Origin: Alkalinema pantanalense
GTDB lineage: Bacteria; Cyanobacteriota; Cyanobacteriia; Leptolyngbyales; Leptolyngbyaceae
Length of the DNA stretch: 64,000 bases
Assembly: GCF_050753345.1 (NCBI RefSeq)
Contig: NZ_JBLZFX010000018.1
Coordinates: 16,679-80,678, forward strand
Reading direction: 5' to 3'
Position numbers and translations under genes: made by a program. The notes under the pieces were generated by a model. The model was not told the origin of the DNA, searched no databases, and saw only the letters and a list, made by a program, of their open reading frames with translations. Of the stretch, positions 8,996 through 17,447 are shown piece by piece; position 1 is the stretch's first letter, and the number at the start of each line of letters is the position of its first letter.

Positions 8996-9514
8996 TTAAT
9001 CTTTGGCTGAATCGATCGGCTGGAAAATCGATCGTAACTTTTGTAATGCGGAGGTAATGCCTGCCAAGTCGGCTTCATTCAATTGATCGAACCGTTCTTT
9101 CAAGAACATCATGTGTTCCGGAAACACGCGCTGAAAAACACGGTCACCCTCTTGGGTTAACTTAACGATGAAGCAGCGACGATTGTTCGGAGGAACTTCA
9201 CGGCGCACCAAACCTTTGGCTTCCAGACGATCGACAATTCCTGTGAGGGTTCCCTTCGTGACTAACGTTTTAGCCGCTAGCTCGTGCATCATCATGCCTT
9301 CGGTATTGCCTAGGGTGCAGATCACATCAAATTGGGGAGATGTTAAGCCCAGCGAACGAATGTGGGGCTCGTCAACAATGCAAAACGCTTGATAGGTCCT
9401 TACTAATTCGCGTAGAACAGCCATAAAGGGAAATCTATGTCCTTGTTTTGAATCTGTCAAGTCCCGAGTCGAATGATCGATGGCTGAATCCTCTGCACGT
9501 TTTGTCATCATCAT
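8996..9514 (-). CDS. MarR family transcriptional regulator
   Basis: The protein has about 172 residues and a winged-helix core: SPQFDVICTLGNTEGMMMHELA, the recognition helix region TKGTLTGIVDRLEAKGLV and the wing RREVPPNNRRCFIVKLT. The upstream frame could start at a GTG (9526), but this abuts an AAGGAG; three consecutive ATGs (9514, 9511, 9508) are better placed. Proteins of this type bind DNA as dimers and usually repress their own gene and neighbours until a small ligand or oxidant releases them. A perfect inverted repeat 65 bp upstream fits an operator. Confidence 0.88.
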   Translation of the reverse strand: MMMTKRAEDSAIDHSTRDLTDSKQGHRFPFMAVLRELVRTYQAFCIVDEPHIRSLGLTSPQFDVICTLGNTEGMMMHELAAKTLVTKGTLTGIVDRLEAKGLVRREVPPNNRRCFIVKLTQEGDRVFQRVFPEHMMFLKERFDQLNEADLAGITSALQKLRSIFQPIDSAKD

Positions 9515-9578
9515 TATTACCAGCACACTCCTTCAAGAGACGACTTGCACTCCCTGAAAACACGAGGGGAAGCCAATG

Positions 9579-9600
9579 ATCAATTGATGGTGCAATTGAT
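9579..9600. promoter_or_regulatory. Candidate MarR operator (8-6-8 inverted repeat)
   Basis: ATCAATTG, a 6-bp spacer and CAATTGAT form a perfect inverted repeat 65-86 bp upstream of the marR-type start codon. Size and symmetry fit a MarR-dimer site. Binding is inferred. Confidence 0.5.
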
Positions 9601-10329
9601 ACATCAGCTGTTGATATAGATTAGTAAACCTTATCACACCTCGATAAAGTCCTTCTAAAGTTCAGTACAAGTTTCTTTCTAGTGAATTAATTAAGTACCA
9701 AATAGTCCTCAAACTGAAAATTCTAATTTGGTTGTAACTTCTAACTGGGTAATTTTTAGGTTTAACTTTTAATTTCTTCAGTTAATTTCTTGAGTTGGGT
9801 TCTTCTATGAGCGTCTTAAATAGATTGACTTTCACCCCGTCTAAGTGACCCTAGGTTGCGGATGTTCAACGCAAATCATTTAAATCGCCTTTCTTCCCTC
9901 CCAAGCAATTGACTACTACCAAGACTGATAGGAGGGAATTAAGAATGTTGGGAGGAATGCCCCCTATTATTTTTAATCAATTGTCGATCGACGCAAGGGA
10001 ATGGCATCTGAATCAACTTATAAATGCATGGCATGACATAGGGTAAAACTAGTATCGCCAGAGTTCAACTGGTCAAGGAACTCAGCTTTCAAACTAGACT
10101 TAAATCAGTGCCATTTAATGAATAAATCAACTTTGTTGATAATGAAACAATTAGATAACAGAACTACCAGAATGATGAAGCGAGTGTTTTCGGGAAAATA
10201 GGCAATTTCGCAGCAAATAATCCGTATTAATTCATATCTTGAAAATATCTTCTTTAAGCATTGATTTGCGTACCTTTAAACAGTATATCTCCCTACTATA
10301 ATTTCGCGTACTAGAATTTGAGCCTCCTG
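9601..10329. other. AT-rich intergenic region
   Basis: About 730 bp lie between the MarR promoter region and the 3' end of the pentapeptide gene. Apart from the small ORF at 9945-10046 I see no gene, tRNA or strong hairpin. Confidence 0.4.
9945..10046 (+). CDS. Possible 33-residue small protein
   Basis: An ATG at 9945 follows a strong Shine-Dalgarno sequence (GGAGGG, 8 nt upstream) and opens a 33-codon frame ending in TAA: MLGGMPPIIFNQLSIDAREW, then a short amphipathic tail with two Trp-His pairs. There is no TM helix and no known family. The ribosome binding site is the main support; the ORF could be a leader peptide or chance. Confidence 0.3.
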   Translation: MLGGMPPIIFNQLSIDAREWHLNQLINAWHDIG

Positions 10330-10908
10330 CTATTCACGACAACCCAAACTCTCCCTTGTATCAGCCCCTGTAATAGGATTTTTGCCCGTAGCTCGATCGC
10401 ACAATTGTTTCACGACATAGCGATCGACAATGGCATCGGTAAAGTCGGCATTGGTTACATCCGCTTCATCCATAATGGTCAAGGTCATCGTTGCTCCCGT
10501 TAGGACGGCATTGTGCAAATTGGCTTTGTAGAACGTCACTCGATCGAGGAGGGCATCGGTTAAGTCAGCATTGCTGAGGTCAGCCCCTAACAGATTGGCT
10601 TTCGTAAACATCGCGCCCTTGAGGTTTGCACCTTGGAAGATGGCATTACGCAGCTCTGCGCCCACAAAGACCGCCCCTTCCAAATCTTCTTTGGAGAAGT
10701 CTCGGCCTGTTAGATCTGTGCTGGAGTAATTAATGGTTTTGGATTGGGCCAGGGCCAACGATCTGCCGTCTAGTAAAACGAGGGCGATCGCCAAAAGAAA
10801 AATCACCCCCGCCATCAGGAGTCGATGGAGCCATGAGCGCCCAGAAAAAAAGCCATTACCCGACGAAAAGCCTGCAAAAATTTCAGTGAAAGAGTGAGTA
10901 CGAGACAT
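10330..10908 (-). CDS. Exported pentapeptide-repeat protein
   Basis: The protein has 192 residues. A basic N-terminus and a hydrophobic segment (about 28-47) end in SLALAQ, a signal peptide with an AxA-like cleavage region. About ten A(D/N)LXX pentapeptides follow (DLTGRDFSKEDLEGAVF, ANLKGA, ANLLGADLSNADLTDA; about 62-150), which fold as a right-handed quadrilateral beta helix. The C-terminus has two Cys residues (CDRATG and LGCRE), probably a disulfide. This layout matches the lumenal pentapeptide proteins of cyanobacteria and plastids. It is downstream of the LCP gene on the same strand (141 bp). Its biochemical role is unknown. Confidence 0.85.
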   Translation of the reverse strand: MSRTHSFTEIFAGFSSGNGFFSGRSWLHRLLMAGVIFLLAIALVLLDGRSLALAQSKTINYSSTDLTGRDFSKEDLEGAVFVGAELRNAIFQGANLKGAMFTKANLLGADLSNADLTDALLDRVTFYKANLHNAVLTGATMTLTIMDEADVTNADFTDAIVDRYVVKQLCDRATGKNPITGADTRESLGCRE

Positions 10909-11049
10909 AGGAGCCCTCGAAACATGCTGCTTTCATTATGGCGGGAATTTCCAGGTGCTAAGGTGTTTTCCGCGTTTAAACGGGTATGTTGCAGCTTATT
11001 TTGGGGCTGGAGCAATCTAGATCGTTAAAACAGTATGGTGCATACAGCG

Positions 11050-12453
11050 TTAGCGGGATTGGCTGGCTTTGTCTGAACCTGTGGTTTTGTGGGAGTTCCA
11101 GTCCTCCCCAATCCGGAGCGTTAAATCAGACTCCAAATCCCCGGTGGAACTGGCGTCTACAGTCCCCATCCGCAGCATCTGTTTTAGCGTCTCCGCTGAT
11201 TCTAATTGGCCACCTTGCACAATGATTTGAGTTTGTTTTTGTGTCTCTGACCAGGGTTCGATCGTAAAAACATTGGTATAGCCCAACTGGAGCAATTCCC
11301 CAATCACCTCTTTGCTCGCCTCGGGATTACTGGAGGCATTTTGAACCGCAATGCGCAGGCTAGCGATCGAGGTTTCTTCGGACGCGCTAGTACCTTGATC
11401 GAAGTACTGCTGCATGACCCGATCACGTCCAGCATCATTCATGATCCAATAACTGGCACGAAATTCGTTGGGCCCACTAAACCGTCCTGGCAACATCACC
11501 ATCTTGACGTTTTTTTGATCCAACTTGAGGCCAAAGTTAACCAAGGCCAGCATTTCCTCAAAGCTGAGGTTGGTATCGATGTGCTTTTGCATCGTGCTTA
11601 AAATGCCTGGAACACGGGGAAACACCAATGGCGAACTAATTTGCGATCGCAGCGCCTTCAGTAGTGTTTGCTGCCGCTGAACCCGGCCAATGTCCCCAAA
11701 GCTATCGTGGCGAAAGCGGGCAAACTGTTCTGCTTGGTCACCGTCCAAGGTTTGCCAGCCTTTCTTAAGGTCAATGAACAGTTTTTGGGTTTTGTCCTGG
11801 TAGGACATGTCTTCAGGGACGTAAACCTTGACCCCGCCCAACTGATCCACCAGTTCCTTAAAGGCGTCGGTACTGACCCGCACGTAGCGATCGACTTCAA
11901 TATTATTCAAGGTCTGGCCCACGACCCGTTTGGCTAAGGCTGGCCCCCCGCTAGCGTTAGCTTGGTTAATCTTGGTGACCCCAATGCCGGGAATGTCCAC
12001 TTGGGTATCCCGAGGAATCGAAAGCAAGTTCACCGTCTGCTGCTCCGGGTCAATGCGCAGAAGGAGCATGGTATCGCTGCGGCCAGAAAAAATTCCATCG
12101 CTGCCATCCTTCGCATCTGGCACCCGATCGATCCCCATCACCAGTACCGTCACGGGGCGGGTAATTTGATACTGAAAACCACTTTTGAGGAGATCTCCCA
12201 GAAGGCGTTGACCCTCGTGGGGGGAAATAGCCCCCGGAAGAGGCATCGTGACAGCCAGGAAGGATCCAGCTCCGGCGGCGGCCACTGCTGTGAGGACTAA
12301 CGATAGCCCTTGCACAATGGATTGAGTCAGGGGTGAGCGCCATTTAGGAACCATGGACGACGAGCTAGTTTGTCGGGCAAATGGGTTGGAATTTCCCCGA
12401 TTAGAACGAGATTGGGAGGATGAATGGTTCGCCAATGGTTTCACAAGCCTCAT
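11050..12453 (-). CDS. LytR-CpsA-Psr (LCP) family glycopolymer transferase
   Basis: The protein has 467 residues from ATG 12453; a TTG 36 bp upstream lies in a gttggatac repeat and is less likely. A Ser/Asn-rich cytoplasmic tail and one TM helix (about 43-68) precede the LCP domain. That domain shows VLVMGIDR, SGRSDTMLLLRIDP, SIPRDTQVDIPG, the acceptor-site motif KINQANASGG and ARFRHDSFGDIGRVQRQQ. A LytR_C domain (about 370-450) closes the protein. LCP enzymes transfer lipid-linked glycans to peptidoglycan or other acceptors on the outer face of the plasma membrane. manC, 1 kb away, makes a precursor for such glycans, although it is on the opposite strand. Confidence 0.9.
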   Translation of the reverse strand: MRLVKPLANHSSSQSRSNRGNSNPFARQTSSSSMVPKWRSPLTQSIVQGLSLVLTAVAAAGAGSFLAVTMPLPGAISPHEGQRLLGDLLKSGFQYQITRPVTVLVMGIDRVPDAKDGSDGIFSGRSDTMLLLRIDPEQQTVNLLSIPRDTQVDIPGIGVTKINQANASGGPALAKRVVGQTLNNIEVDRYVRVSTDAFKELVDQLGGVKVYVPEDMSYQDKTQKLFIDLKKGWQTLDGDQAEQFARFRHDSFGDIGRVQRQQTLLKALRSQISSPLVFPRVPGILSTMQKHIDTNLSFEEMLALVNFGLKLDQKNVKMVMLPGRFSGPNEFRASYWIMNDAGRDRVMQQYFDQGTSASEETSIASLRIAVQNASSNPEASKEVIGELLQLGYTNVFTIEPWSETQKQTQIIVQGGQLESAETLKQMLRMGTVDASSTGDLESDLTLRIGEDWNSHKTTGSDKASQSR

Positions 12454-12583
12454 ACCACATTGAAAATCTAGCGTATCCAACGTATCCAACGTTCCGACTA
12501 AGCAACCCTGTCAATCCTAACGAATTTCTTTAGAATTATCTTGAACTTTCAGATCCGATCGCACACTCCAGTAATCTGTCCAA

Positions 12584-12618
12584 GCAATTTACCTGAGCAA
12601 TTTACCTGAGCAATTCAC
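12584..12618. repeat. 13-bp tandem repeat, 2.7 copies
   Basis: Two exact copies of gcaatttacctga and a partial third lie upstream of the LCP gene. Confidence 0.85.
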
Positions 12619-12672
12619 TAGCGTTTTGCCTATGAATGTTTTGCCTGTAAAGAAAATTCCCCGGTGGGAGCC

Positions 12673-12708
12673 ATTGATCCGGACATTGATCCGGACATTG
12701 ATCCGGAC
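12673..12708. repeat. 12-bp tandem repeat, 3 perfect copies
   Basis: Three exact copies of attgatccggac lie between the LCP and manC genes. Confidence 0.92.
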
Positions 12709-12870
12709 AACGAGCTAGACGGGATTTTTGCTGGAAAGTTTCTGCAGGAATTCCCATCTTTGACGACAGCGACGACAGCAAATCAACGGTTAGGGGTTCC
12801 ATCGGTTCAGCTTTAGATCTGAATACTGCTGTGCCCTCAAGGGTGTTACCCTATCACGATTGGTTACTTT

Positions 12871-12951
12871 CAGGATCAGTTGCTTCCAGGATCGGTTGCT
12901 TAGAGCCACAGATCTAGAAGAAACAAATCTAGAGGAAACAGATCTAGAGAA
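12871..12951. repeat. Adjacent 16-bp (x2) and 15-bp (x3) tandem repeats
   Basis: caggatcagttgcttc and a one- or two-base variant lie at 12871-12902. Three copies of a 15-bp unit around agatctaga lie at 12907-12951. Two different repeats have arisen side by side. Confidence 0.88.
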
Positions 12952-13532
12952 AGTGGTCGATCGTGACCTCCACAGTTCTCCGCATTCTTCGAACGGAATT
13001 GCTCCAGCGAGATTTAGAGAGGCCAGAAGGCAAATCTTAAAGACAAATACCCTAAAACTCAATGGTGCAATCCATAACGGCCCTTCACTGGATGCCTGAA
13101 GGATTTGCTAAAAAATGTTCCCCCGACTCATCCACCCACCCATCCACTTGGGATTTTTAGATTGGAATGTTAGATGAACGATACAACGGACGGACTCTAG
13201 GTCGGACTGAGGGATGGACTGACTAGTATTAAAATCTGTTTGTAAAATAATCTTTTGTCTTAATTTACAATCAATCTTTCCACAATCTTCATGCATCCTT
13301 TAGGCATCGATCGTAAGATGCGGAAACCTAGGGAAAATTATTAAATATCCTGGTGTTTGCTAGGCGTATGTCCCATCTTCCCTAAGATAGGGGCGAATGG
13401 GGGGGCAAATCCTGACTGCTCCCGAATCTTGAGGATGTTAAATCTATAGGGAGACGCTCAATCCAAGGCTGAATCCCTGTGATGGGTTTTAGGCTGTCTG
13501 TGTCCCATGCCCTGCCCAAGTTCTTAATCTTG

Positions 13533-13545
13533 CAACGTAACGTTG
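13533..13545. promoter_or_regulatory. 13-bp perfect palindrome just upstream of manC
   Basis: CAACGTAACGTTG (6-1-6) ends 7 bp before the manC ATG, where a ribosome binding site would be expected. It could be an operator or a small translational hairpin; this is inference. Confidence 0.35.
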
Positions 13546-13552
13546 ATTAACT

Positions 13553-14629
13553 ATGACCCAACCCCTAATTTCCGTAATTTTAGCTGGTGGAAAGGGTGAA
13601 CGTTTCTGGCCCCTCAGCCGGAAGCATCGCCCCAAGCAGTTCCTCAGCCTAGATGGTAGTGGTGAAAGCCTCCTACAAACCACGGCTTACCGCCTGCTCA
13701 AGCCGGCCCAAGGTTGGGCAAACCTCTGGGTTGTCACTGCGTCGCATTTGGCGGATGGGGTGCGGGAACAGTTGCCCGATTTGCCGCCCGAAAATCTGCT
13801 GGTGGAACCGGAAGGGCGGGATACAGCTCCAGCGGTGGCGTGGAGTACGCTGGAAGTGGCTAAACGCTACGGAGATCAAGCAGTAATCGGCTTTTTCCCT
13901 GCGGATCATTGGATTGATGATCCCGATCGCTTCGCGGAAACGCTTCTGGCAGCACAACATTTGGCGTTACAAGAGTCGGCGATCGTCACCCTCGGGATCC
14001 AACCAACCTATGCTTCGACGGGCTATGGCTATATTGAGCAAGGCAAGCCGATCGCCCAGTACGAATCCACCACGGGCAATACCTATCCCGCTAGCCAAGT
14101 GGTGCGCTTTACAGAAAAACCCGATCGGGCCACCGCCGAGGACTTTATTCAGCAAGGTTGCTTTAGCTGGAATGCGGGGATGTTTGTGTTTCAGGCCAAA
14201 ACTGCGCTGCAAGAACTCCGCCAGCACGCCCCGGACATTGTCAAACCGTTAGAAGCGGGGGGGACTGCTGCCTACCCCGAAGTACCGAAAAAAAGCATCG
14301 ACTATGCGTTGATGGAAAAAACCCAACGGGCTTGCGTGCTCCCCGTCACCTTTGGTTGGGATGATCTGGGGGATTGGGGCGCGATCGAACGGCTGCTGAA
14401 AAGTGAAAATCCCAATGTCGAGTTGGCGCACCATGTTGGCATAGACACTCGCGGCGCACTGTTCTACGCCACCCAAGAGGACGACCTGATTGTGACGATC
14501 GGATTAGAAGACACTGTGATTGTGCGAGATGGCAAAGTGACCCTGATTGTGAAAAAGGATCGCACCCAGGAAATCAAATCGGTGTTGAAGACCTTACAGG
14601 AAAATCCGGCGTATCACGATTTACTGTAA
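13553..14629 (+). CDS. manC: Mannose-1-phosphate guanylyltransferase
   Basis: The protein has 358 residues. The nucleotidyltransferase signature is at the N-terminus (ISVILAGGKGERFWPLSRKHRPKQF), with the FFPADHWIDD substrate loop, GYGYIEQG, FTEKPDRATA, NAGMFVF and the late DDLGDWGAIERL motif. It lacks the C-terminal phosphomannose isomerase domain of the long bifunctional ManC/AlgA type. It converts mannose-1-phosphate and GTP to GDP-mannose in the cytoplasm, a precursor for exopolysaccharide, O-antigen and fucose. It is a single gene with its own terminator downstream. Confidence 0.92.
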   Translation: MTQPLISVILAGGKGERFWPLSRKHRPKQFLSLDGSGESLLQTTAYRLLKPAQGWANLWVVTASHLADGVREQLPDLPPENLLVEPEGRDTAPAVAWSTLEVAKRYGDQAVIGFFPADHWIDDPDRFAETLLAAQHLALQESAIVTLGIQPTYASTGYGYIEQGKPIAQYESTTGNTYPASQVVRFTEKPDRATAEDFIQQGCFSWNAGMFVFQAKTALQELRQHAPDIVKPLEAGGTAAYPEVPKKSIDYALMEKTQRACVLPVTFGWDDLGDWGAIERLLKSENPNVELAHHVGIDTRGALFYATQEDDLIVTIGLEDTVIVRDGKVTLIVKKDRTQEIKSVLKTLQENPAYHDLL

Positions 14630-14660
14630 GGGGCTAGTTAATTAGAGGGGATTCATGAGA

Positions 14661-14707
14661 GAGCCATTTATTAGGGAGCCATTTATTTAGAGACCACTTA
14701 TTGGTTG
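14661..14707. repeat. 15/16-bp degenerate tandem repeat after manC
   Basis: gagccatttattagg, gagccatttatttaga and a diverged third unit start about 30 bp after the manC stop codon. Confidence 0.8.
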
Positions 14708-14751
14708 GCATCTGATTGACAAAGCACGCCCCAAATCGGTATTTAATGTAA

Positions 14752-14781
14752 GGCCATGCGCGGTAACGGGCATGGTTTTTT
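14752..14781 (+). terminator. Rho-independent terminator of manC
   Basis: CCATGC and GCATGG (14754-14775) pair around a 10-nt loop and are followed by six T residues. It lies about 120 bp after the manC stop codon. The rest of the 330-bp gap to metG holds no other feature I can support. Confidence 0.75.
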
Positions 14782-14962
14782 ATTGTTAAGATGAACCGCC
14801 AAAGACAAACAGCTCACTGTTTAGAATGATAAAGAAAGCAAAATAAACATGAGTTGTCGGTTCAAGCGTTCTCTTTTGTGGGATTTTGGGTCTGGGTCTT
14901 ACCCCAATCCAGAAAACTATTGATACCTTTAATACCTTGGGGTTTAGTTAAACAATTGGCTT

Positions 14963-16585
14963 ATGACTTTTGAAGGAACCGCTCAATCGACCTTTGCGAT
15001 CACAACACCTCTTTACTACGTCAACGACTTGCCCCACATTGGCAGTGCCTATCCAACCATGGCGGCGGATGCGATCGCGCGATTTCAGCGGCTTCGTGGC
15101 TATGACGTTCGATTCATCACCGGTAGCGACGAGCATGGCCAAAAAATTCAGCGCACAGCAGAAAGCCTAGGTCGCACCCCCCAAGCCCACTGTGATCAGA
15201 TTGTCCAAGGCTTTGACTCCCTCTGGAAGTTATTAAATATTCGCTACGATCGTTTCATCCGCACGACGGAATCCCGTCACGCCGCGATCGTGCGGGAATT
15301 TTTTCAACGGGTCTGGGATAACGGCGATATTTACCTGAGCCAACAAAAGGGGTGGTATTGCGTATCCTGTGAGGAGTTTAAGGACGAAAAAGAACTGCTC
15401 GAAGGCCATCGCTGCCCCATTCATGTCAACAAAGAAGTGGAATGGCGGGATGAAGAGAACTATTTCTTTCGCTTATCCAAATACCAGGATGCCTTGGAAA
15501 AACTCTATGCTGAGCGTCCGGAGTTCATCCAGCCGGAAACCCGCCGCAATGAAGTCCTCAACTTTGTTAAACAAGGGCTACGCGACTTTTCCATTTCTCG
15601 GGTCAACTTTGACTGGGGATTCCCAGTACCTGCTGATCCCCACCACATTATCTATGTCTGGTTTGATGCCTTGCTGGGGTATATCACTGCCTTACTAGAT
15701 GATGCCGATGAACCGACCCTCGAGAATGCCTTAAAACATTGGTGGCCCATCCATACCCACATCATTGGTAAAGACATTCTGCGGTTTCATGCGGTGTACT
15801 GGCCAGCCATGCTAATGTCTGCGAAGTTACCTTTGCCCTATCGAGTCTTCGGTCATGGATTCATCATTCGTGACGGGGTCAAAATTGGCAAAAGTACGGG
15901 CAATGCGATCGATCCCGTAGGGCTGACCGAGCGCTACGGTGCAGATGCTATGCGCTATTACTTCTTGAAGGAACTGAAGTTTGGGCAGGACGGTAGCTTT
16001 GAAGAAGTTCGCTTTGTCAACACTCTGAATGCTGATCTAGCTGATAATTTAGGTAACTTGTTGAACCGAACCCTCAAACTTGCGGTAAAAAATTGTCAGG
16101 GTGTGGTGCCAAATGTGAGCAGCGCGACGGTTCAACTAGACAATCCTCTGAAGCTGGAAGGTCAAGATTTGTGCGATCGCGTGACAGCATCTTACGACGC
16201 CTTGGCCTTCCATGATGCCTGCGAAGCAATTCTCAACCTTGTCCGGCTGGGAAATCGCTATATTGATGATCAAGCACCTTGGAAACTCTATAAATCTGGC
16301 GAAAGAGAAAAAGCGGATCAAGTGCTCTATGTTGTTCTGGAATCAGTTCGGTTGGCTGCCTATCTCCTGTCGCCTATTACACCCAGTATCAGTACTTCCG
16401 TGTATCAACAATTAGGATATTCGGTTGACTTTAGTGAAACTCCCTTAATAGATGTGTCGATCTCCTACTCGGCCCATGGAACATGGGGAATACTGGCAGG
16501 TAAGCAACCCCTTGGTGATCCCAAACCCGTCTTCCAAAAGCTCGAATTGCCAGAGATGGCCGCAAATAGTGATGCTAGCGGCTGA
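14963..16585 (+). CDS. metG: Methionyl-tRNA synthetase
   Basis: The protein has 540 residues, a class I synthetase. The HIGH-type motif is PHIGSAYPTM (about residues 24-33), a knuckle has C-x2-C followed by a lone Cys (YCVSCEEF ... HRCPI), and the KMSKS loop is KIGKSTGN (about 313-320). The anticodon-binding helical domain covers about 370-510. The length matches the short bacterial form without the C-terminal EMAP-like tRNA-binding domain. It charges tRNA-Met in the cytoplasm. The NYN-domain gene follows on the same strand after 100 bp and may be co-transcribed. Confidence 0.95.
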   Translation: MTFEGTAQSTFAITTPLYYVNDLPHIGSAYPTMAADAIARFQRLRGYDVRFITGSDEHGQKIQRTAESLGRTPQAHCDQIVQGFDSLWKLLNIRYDRFIRTTESRHAAIVREFFQRVWDNGDIYLSQQKGWYCVSCEEFKDEKELLEGHRCPIHVNKEVEWRDEENYFFRLSKYQDALEKLYAERPEFIQPETRRNEVLNFVKQGLRDFSISRVNFDWGFPVPADPHHIIYVWFDALLGYITALLDDADEPTLENALKHWWPIHTHIIGKDILRFHAVYWPAMLMSAKLPLPYRVFGHGFIIRDGVKIGKSTGNAIDPVGLTERYGADAMRYYFLKELKFGQDGSFEEVRFVNTLNADLADNLGNLLNRTLKLAVKNCQGVVPNVSSATVQLDNPLKLEGQDLCDRVTASYDALAFHDACEAILNLVRLGNRYIDDQAPWKLYKSGEREKADQVLYVVLESVRLAAYLLSPITPSISTSVYQQLGYSVDFSETPLIDVSISYSAHGTWGILAGKQPLGDPKPVFQKLELPEMAANSDASG

Positions 16586-16685
16586 TCCAGGAAGTTCCCT
16601 ATGCGATAGGAAGTGGTGCTTTCTTTCATCCGGTTACGGTTACGAAGCATCAGATGACTCGCATAAAAATTGAGGTATAGAAACT

Positions 16686-17300
16686 GTGTTGAACAATAAC
16701 GTTCACCCTGAGGGAGAGATCATATTCTCTCCAGAGCAGGTTCTCGAAAATCGTGGTCGAGTTGCTATCTTTATCGATGGCTCTAACCTGTTCTATGCAG
16801 CGCTTCAACTTGGCATTGAAATTGACTACACGAAGCTGCTCTGCCGCCTGACGGCAGGGTCTCGTCTGCTGCGATCGTTTTTCTACACTGGCGTCGATCG
16901 CACAAACGAGAAGCAGCAAGGCTTTTTGCTGTGGATGCGTCGCAATGGCTACCGCGTCATCTCTAAGGATTTAGTGCAGCTACCCGATGGATCCAAAAAA
17001 GCTAACTTAGACGTGGAAATTGCCGTAGACATGATGTCACTGGTGGGATCCTATGACACGGCTGTGCTGGTTAGTGGCGATGGGGATCTCGCCTATGCAG
17101 TCAATGCTGTGAGCTACCGTGGGGTTCGGGTAGAAGTCGTCAGCCTGCGCTCGATGACCAGTGACAGCTTGATTAACGTTGCCGATCGCTACATTGATTT
17201 AGACACCATCAAGGAAGATATTCAGAAGACCCCCCGTAGCTACACCTATCGCCCCCTATCTGGCATGGGTGTGCTAGCAGAAGAAGAAAGCGTGATGTAA
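16686..17300 (+). CDS. NYN domain protein, LabA/DUF88 family
   Basis: The protein has 204 residues from a GTG start at 16686 with GAGG 12 nt upstream. The NYN (PIN-like) fold carries the acidic residues expected for metal binding: VAIFIDGSNLFYA, the NLDVEIAVDMM motif and VLVSGDGDLAYAV. LabA-type proteins include the circadian-output factor of Synechococcus; related NYN proteins are ribonucleases. This one may act on RNA, but its substrate cannot be read from the sequence. The C-terminal 30 residues are outside the domain. It follows metG; a strong hairpin separates it from the lptC-like gene. Confidence 0.88.
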   Translation: MLNNNVHPEGEIIFSPEQVLENRGRVAIFIDGSNLFYAALQLGIEIDYTKLLCRLTAGSRLLRSFFYTGVDRTNEKQQGFLLWMRRNGYRVISKDLVQLPDGSKKANLDVEIAVDMMSLVGSYDTAVLVSGDGDLAYAVNAVSYRGVRVEVVSLRSMTSDSLINVADRYIDLDTIKEDIQKTPRSYTYRPLSGMGVLAEEESVM

Positions 17301-17380
17301 TTTCTGGCCCTGGGCATCAGTTGCGGACAAGCCTGAGTTCCGGTCAAACCTCAGTTGCGATCAAACTTGTGACAACACCG

Positions 17381-17427
17381 ATCAGAGAGTGTGCTGTGGC
17401 TCCTAGGAGTAGCAGAGACTCTCTGAT
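17381..17427 (+). terminator. Strong hairpin before the lptC ribosome binding site
   Basis: ATCAGAGAGT and ACTCTCTGAT form a perfect 10-bp stem over a 27-nt loop. The loop can pair further through TGCT and AGCA. It is followed by TCTGTTTG and, 7 nt later, the Shine-Dalgarno of the next gene. It may terminate metG-NYN transcripts or act as an attenuator. Confidence 0.5.
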
Positions 17428-17447
17428 TCTGTTTGAAGGAGTCTGTG

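Larger units (their letters stand above)
12454..13552. other. 1.1-kb intergenic region dense in short tandem repeats
   Basis: No gene is supported here. Three unrelated tandem repeats lie within 370 bp (listed separately). An 80-codon frame at 12860-13099 exists only because a 15-bp repeat is in frame; it has no ribosome binding site or family. Promoters of the LCP gene and manC should be at the two ends. Confidence 0.6.

Noticed and set aside
12860..13099. 79-codon plus-strand frame with DLEET-NLEET-DLEKV, resembling pentapeptide repeats
   Set aside because: The apparent motif is just the 15-bp tandem repeat read in frame; there is no ribosome binding site and the rest of the frame resembles no protein.
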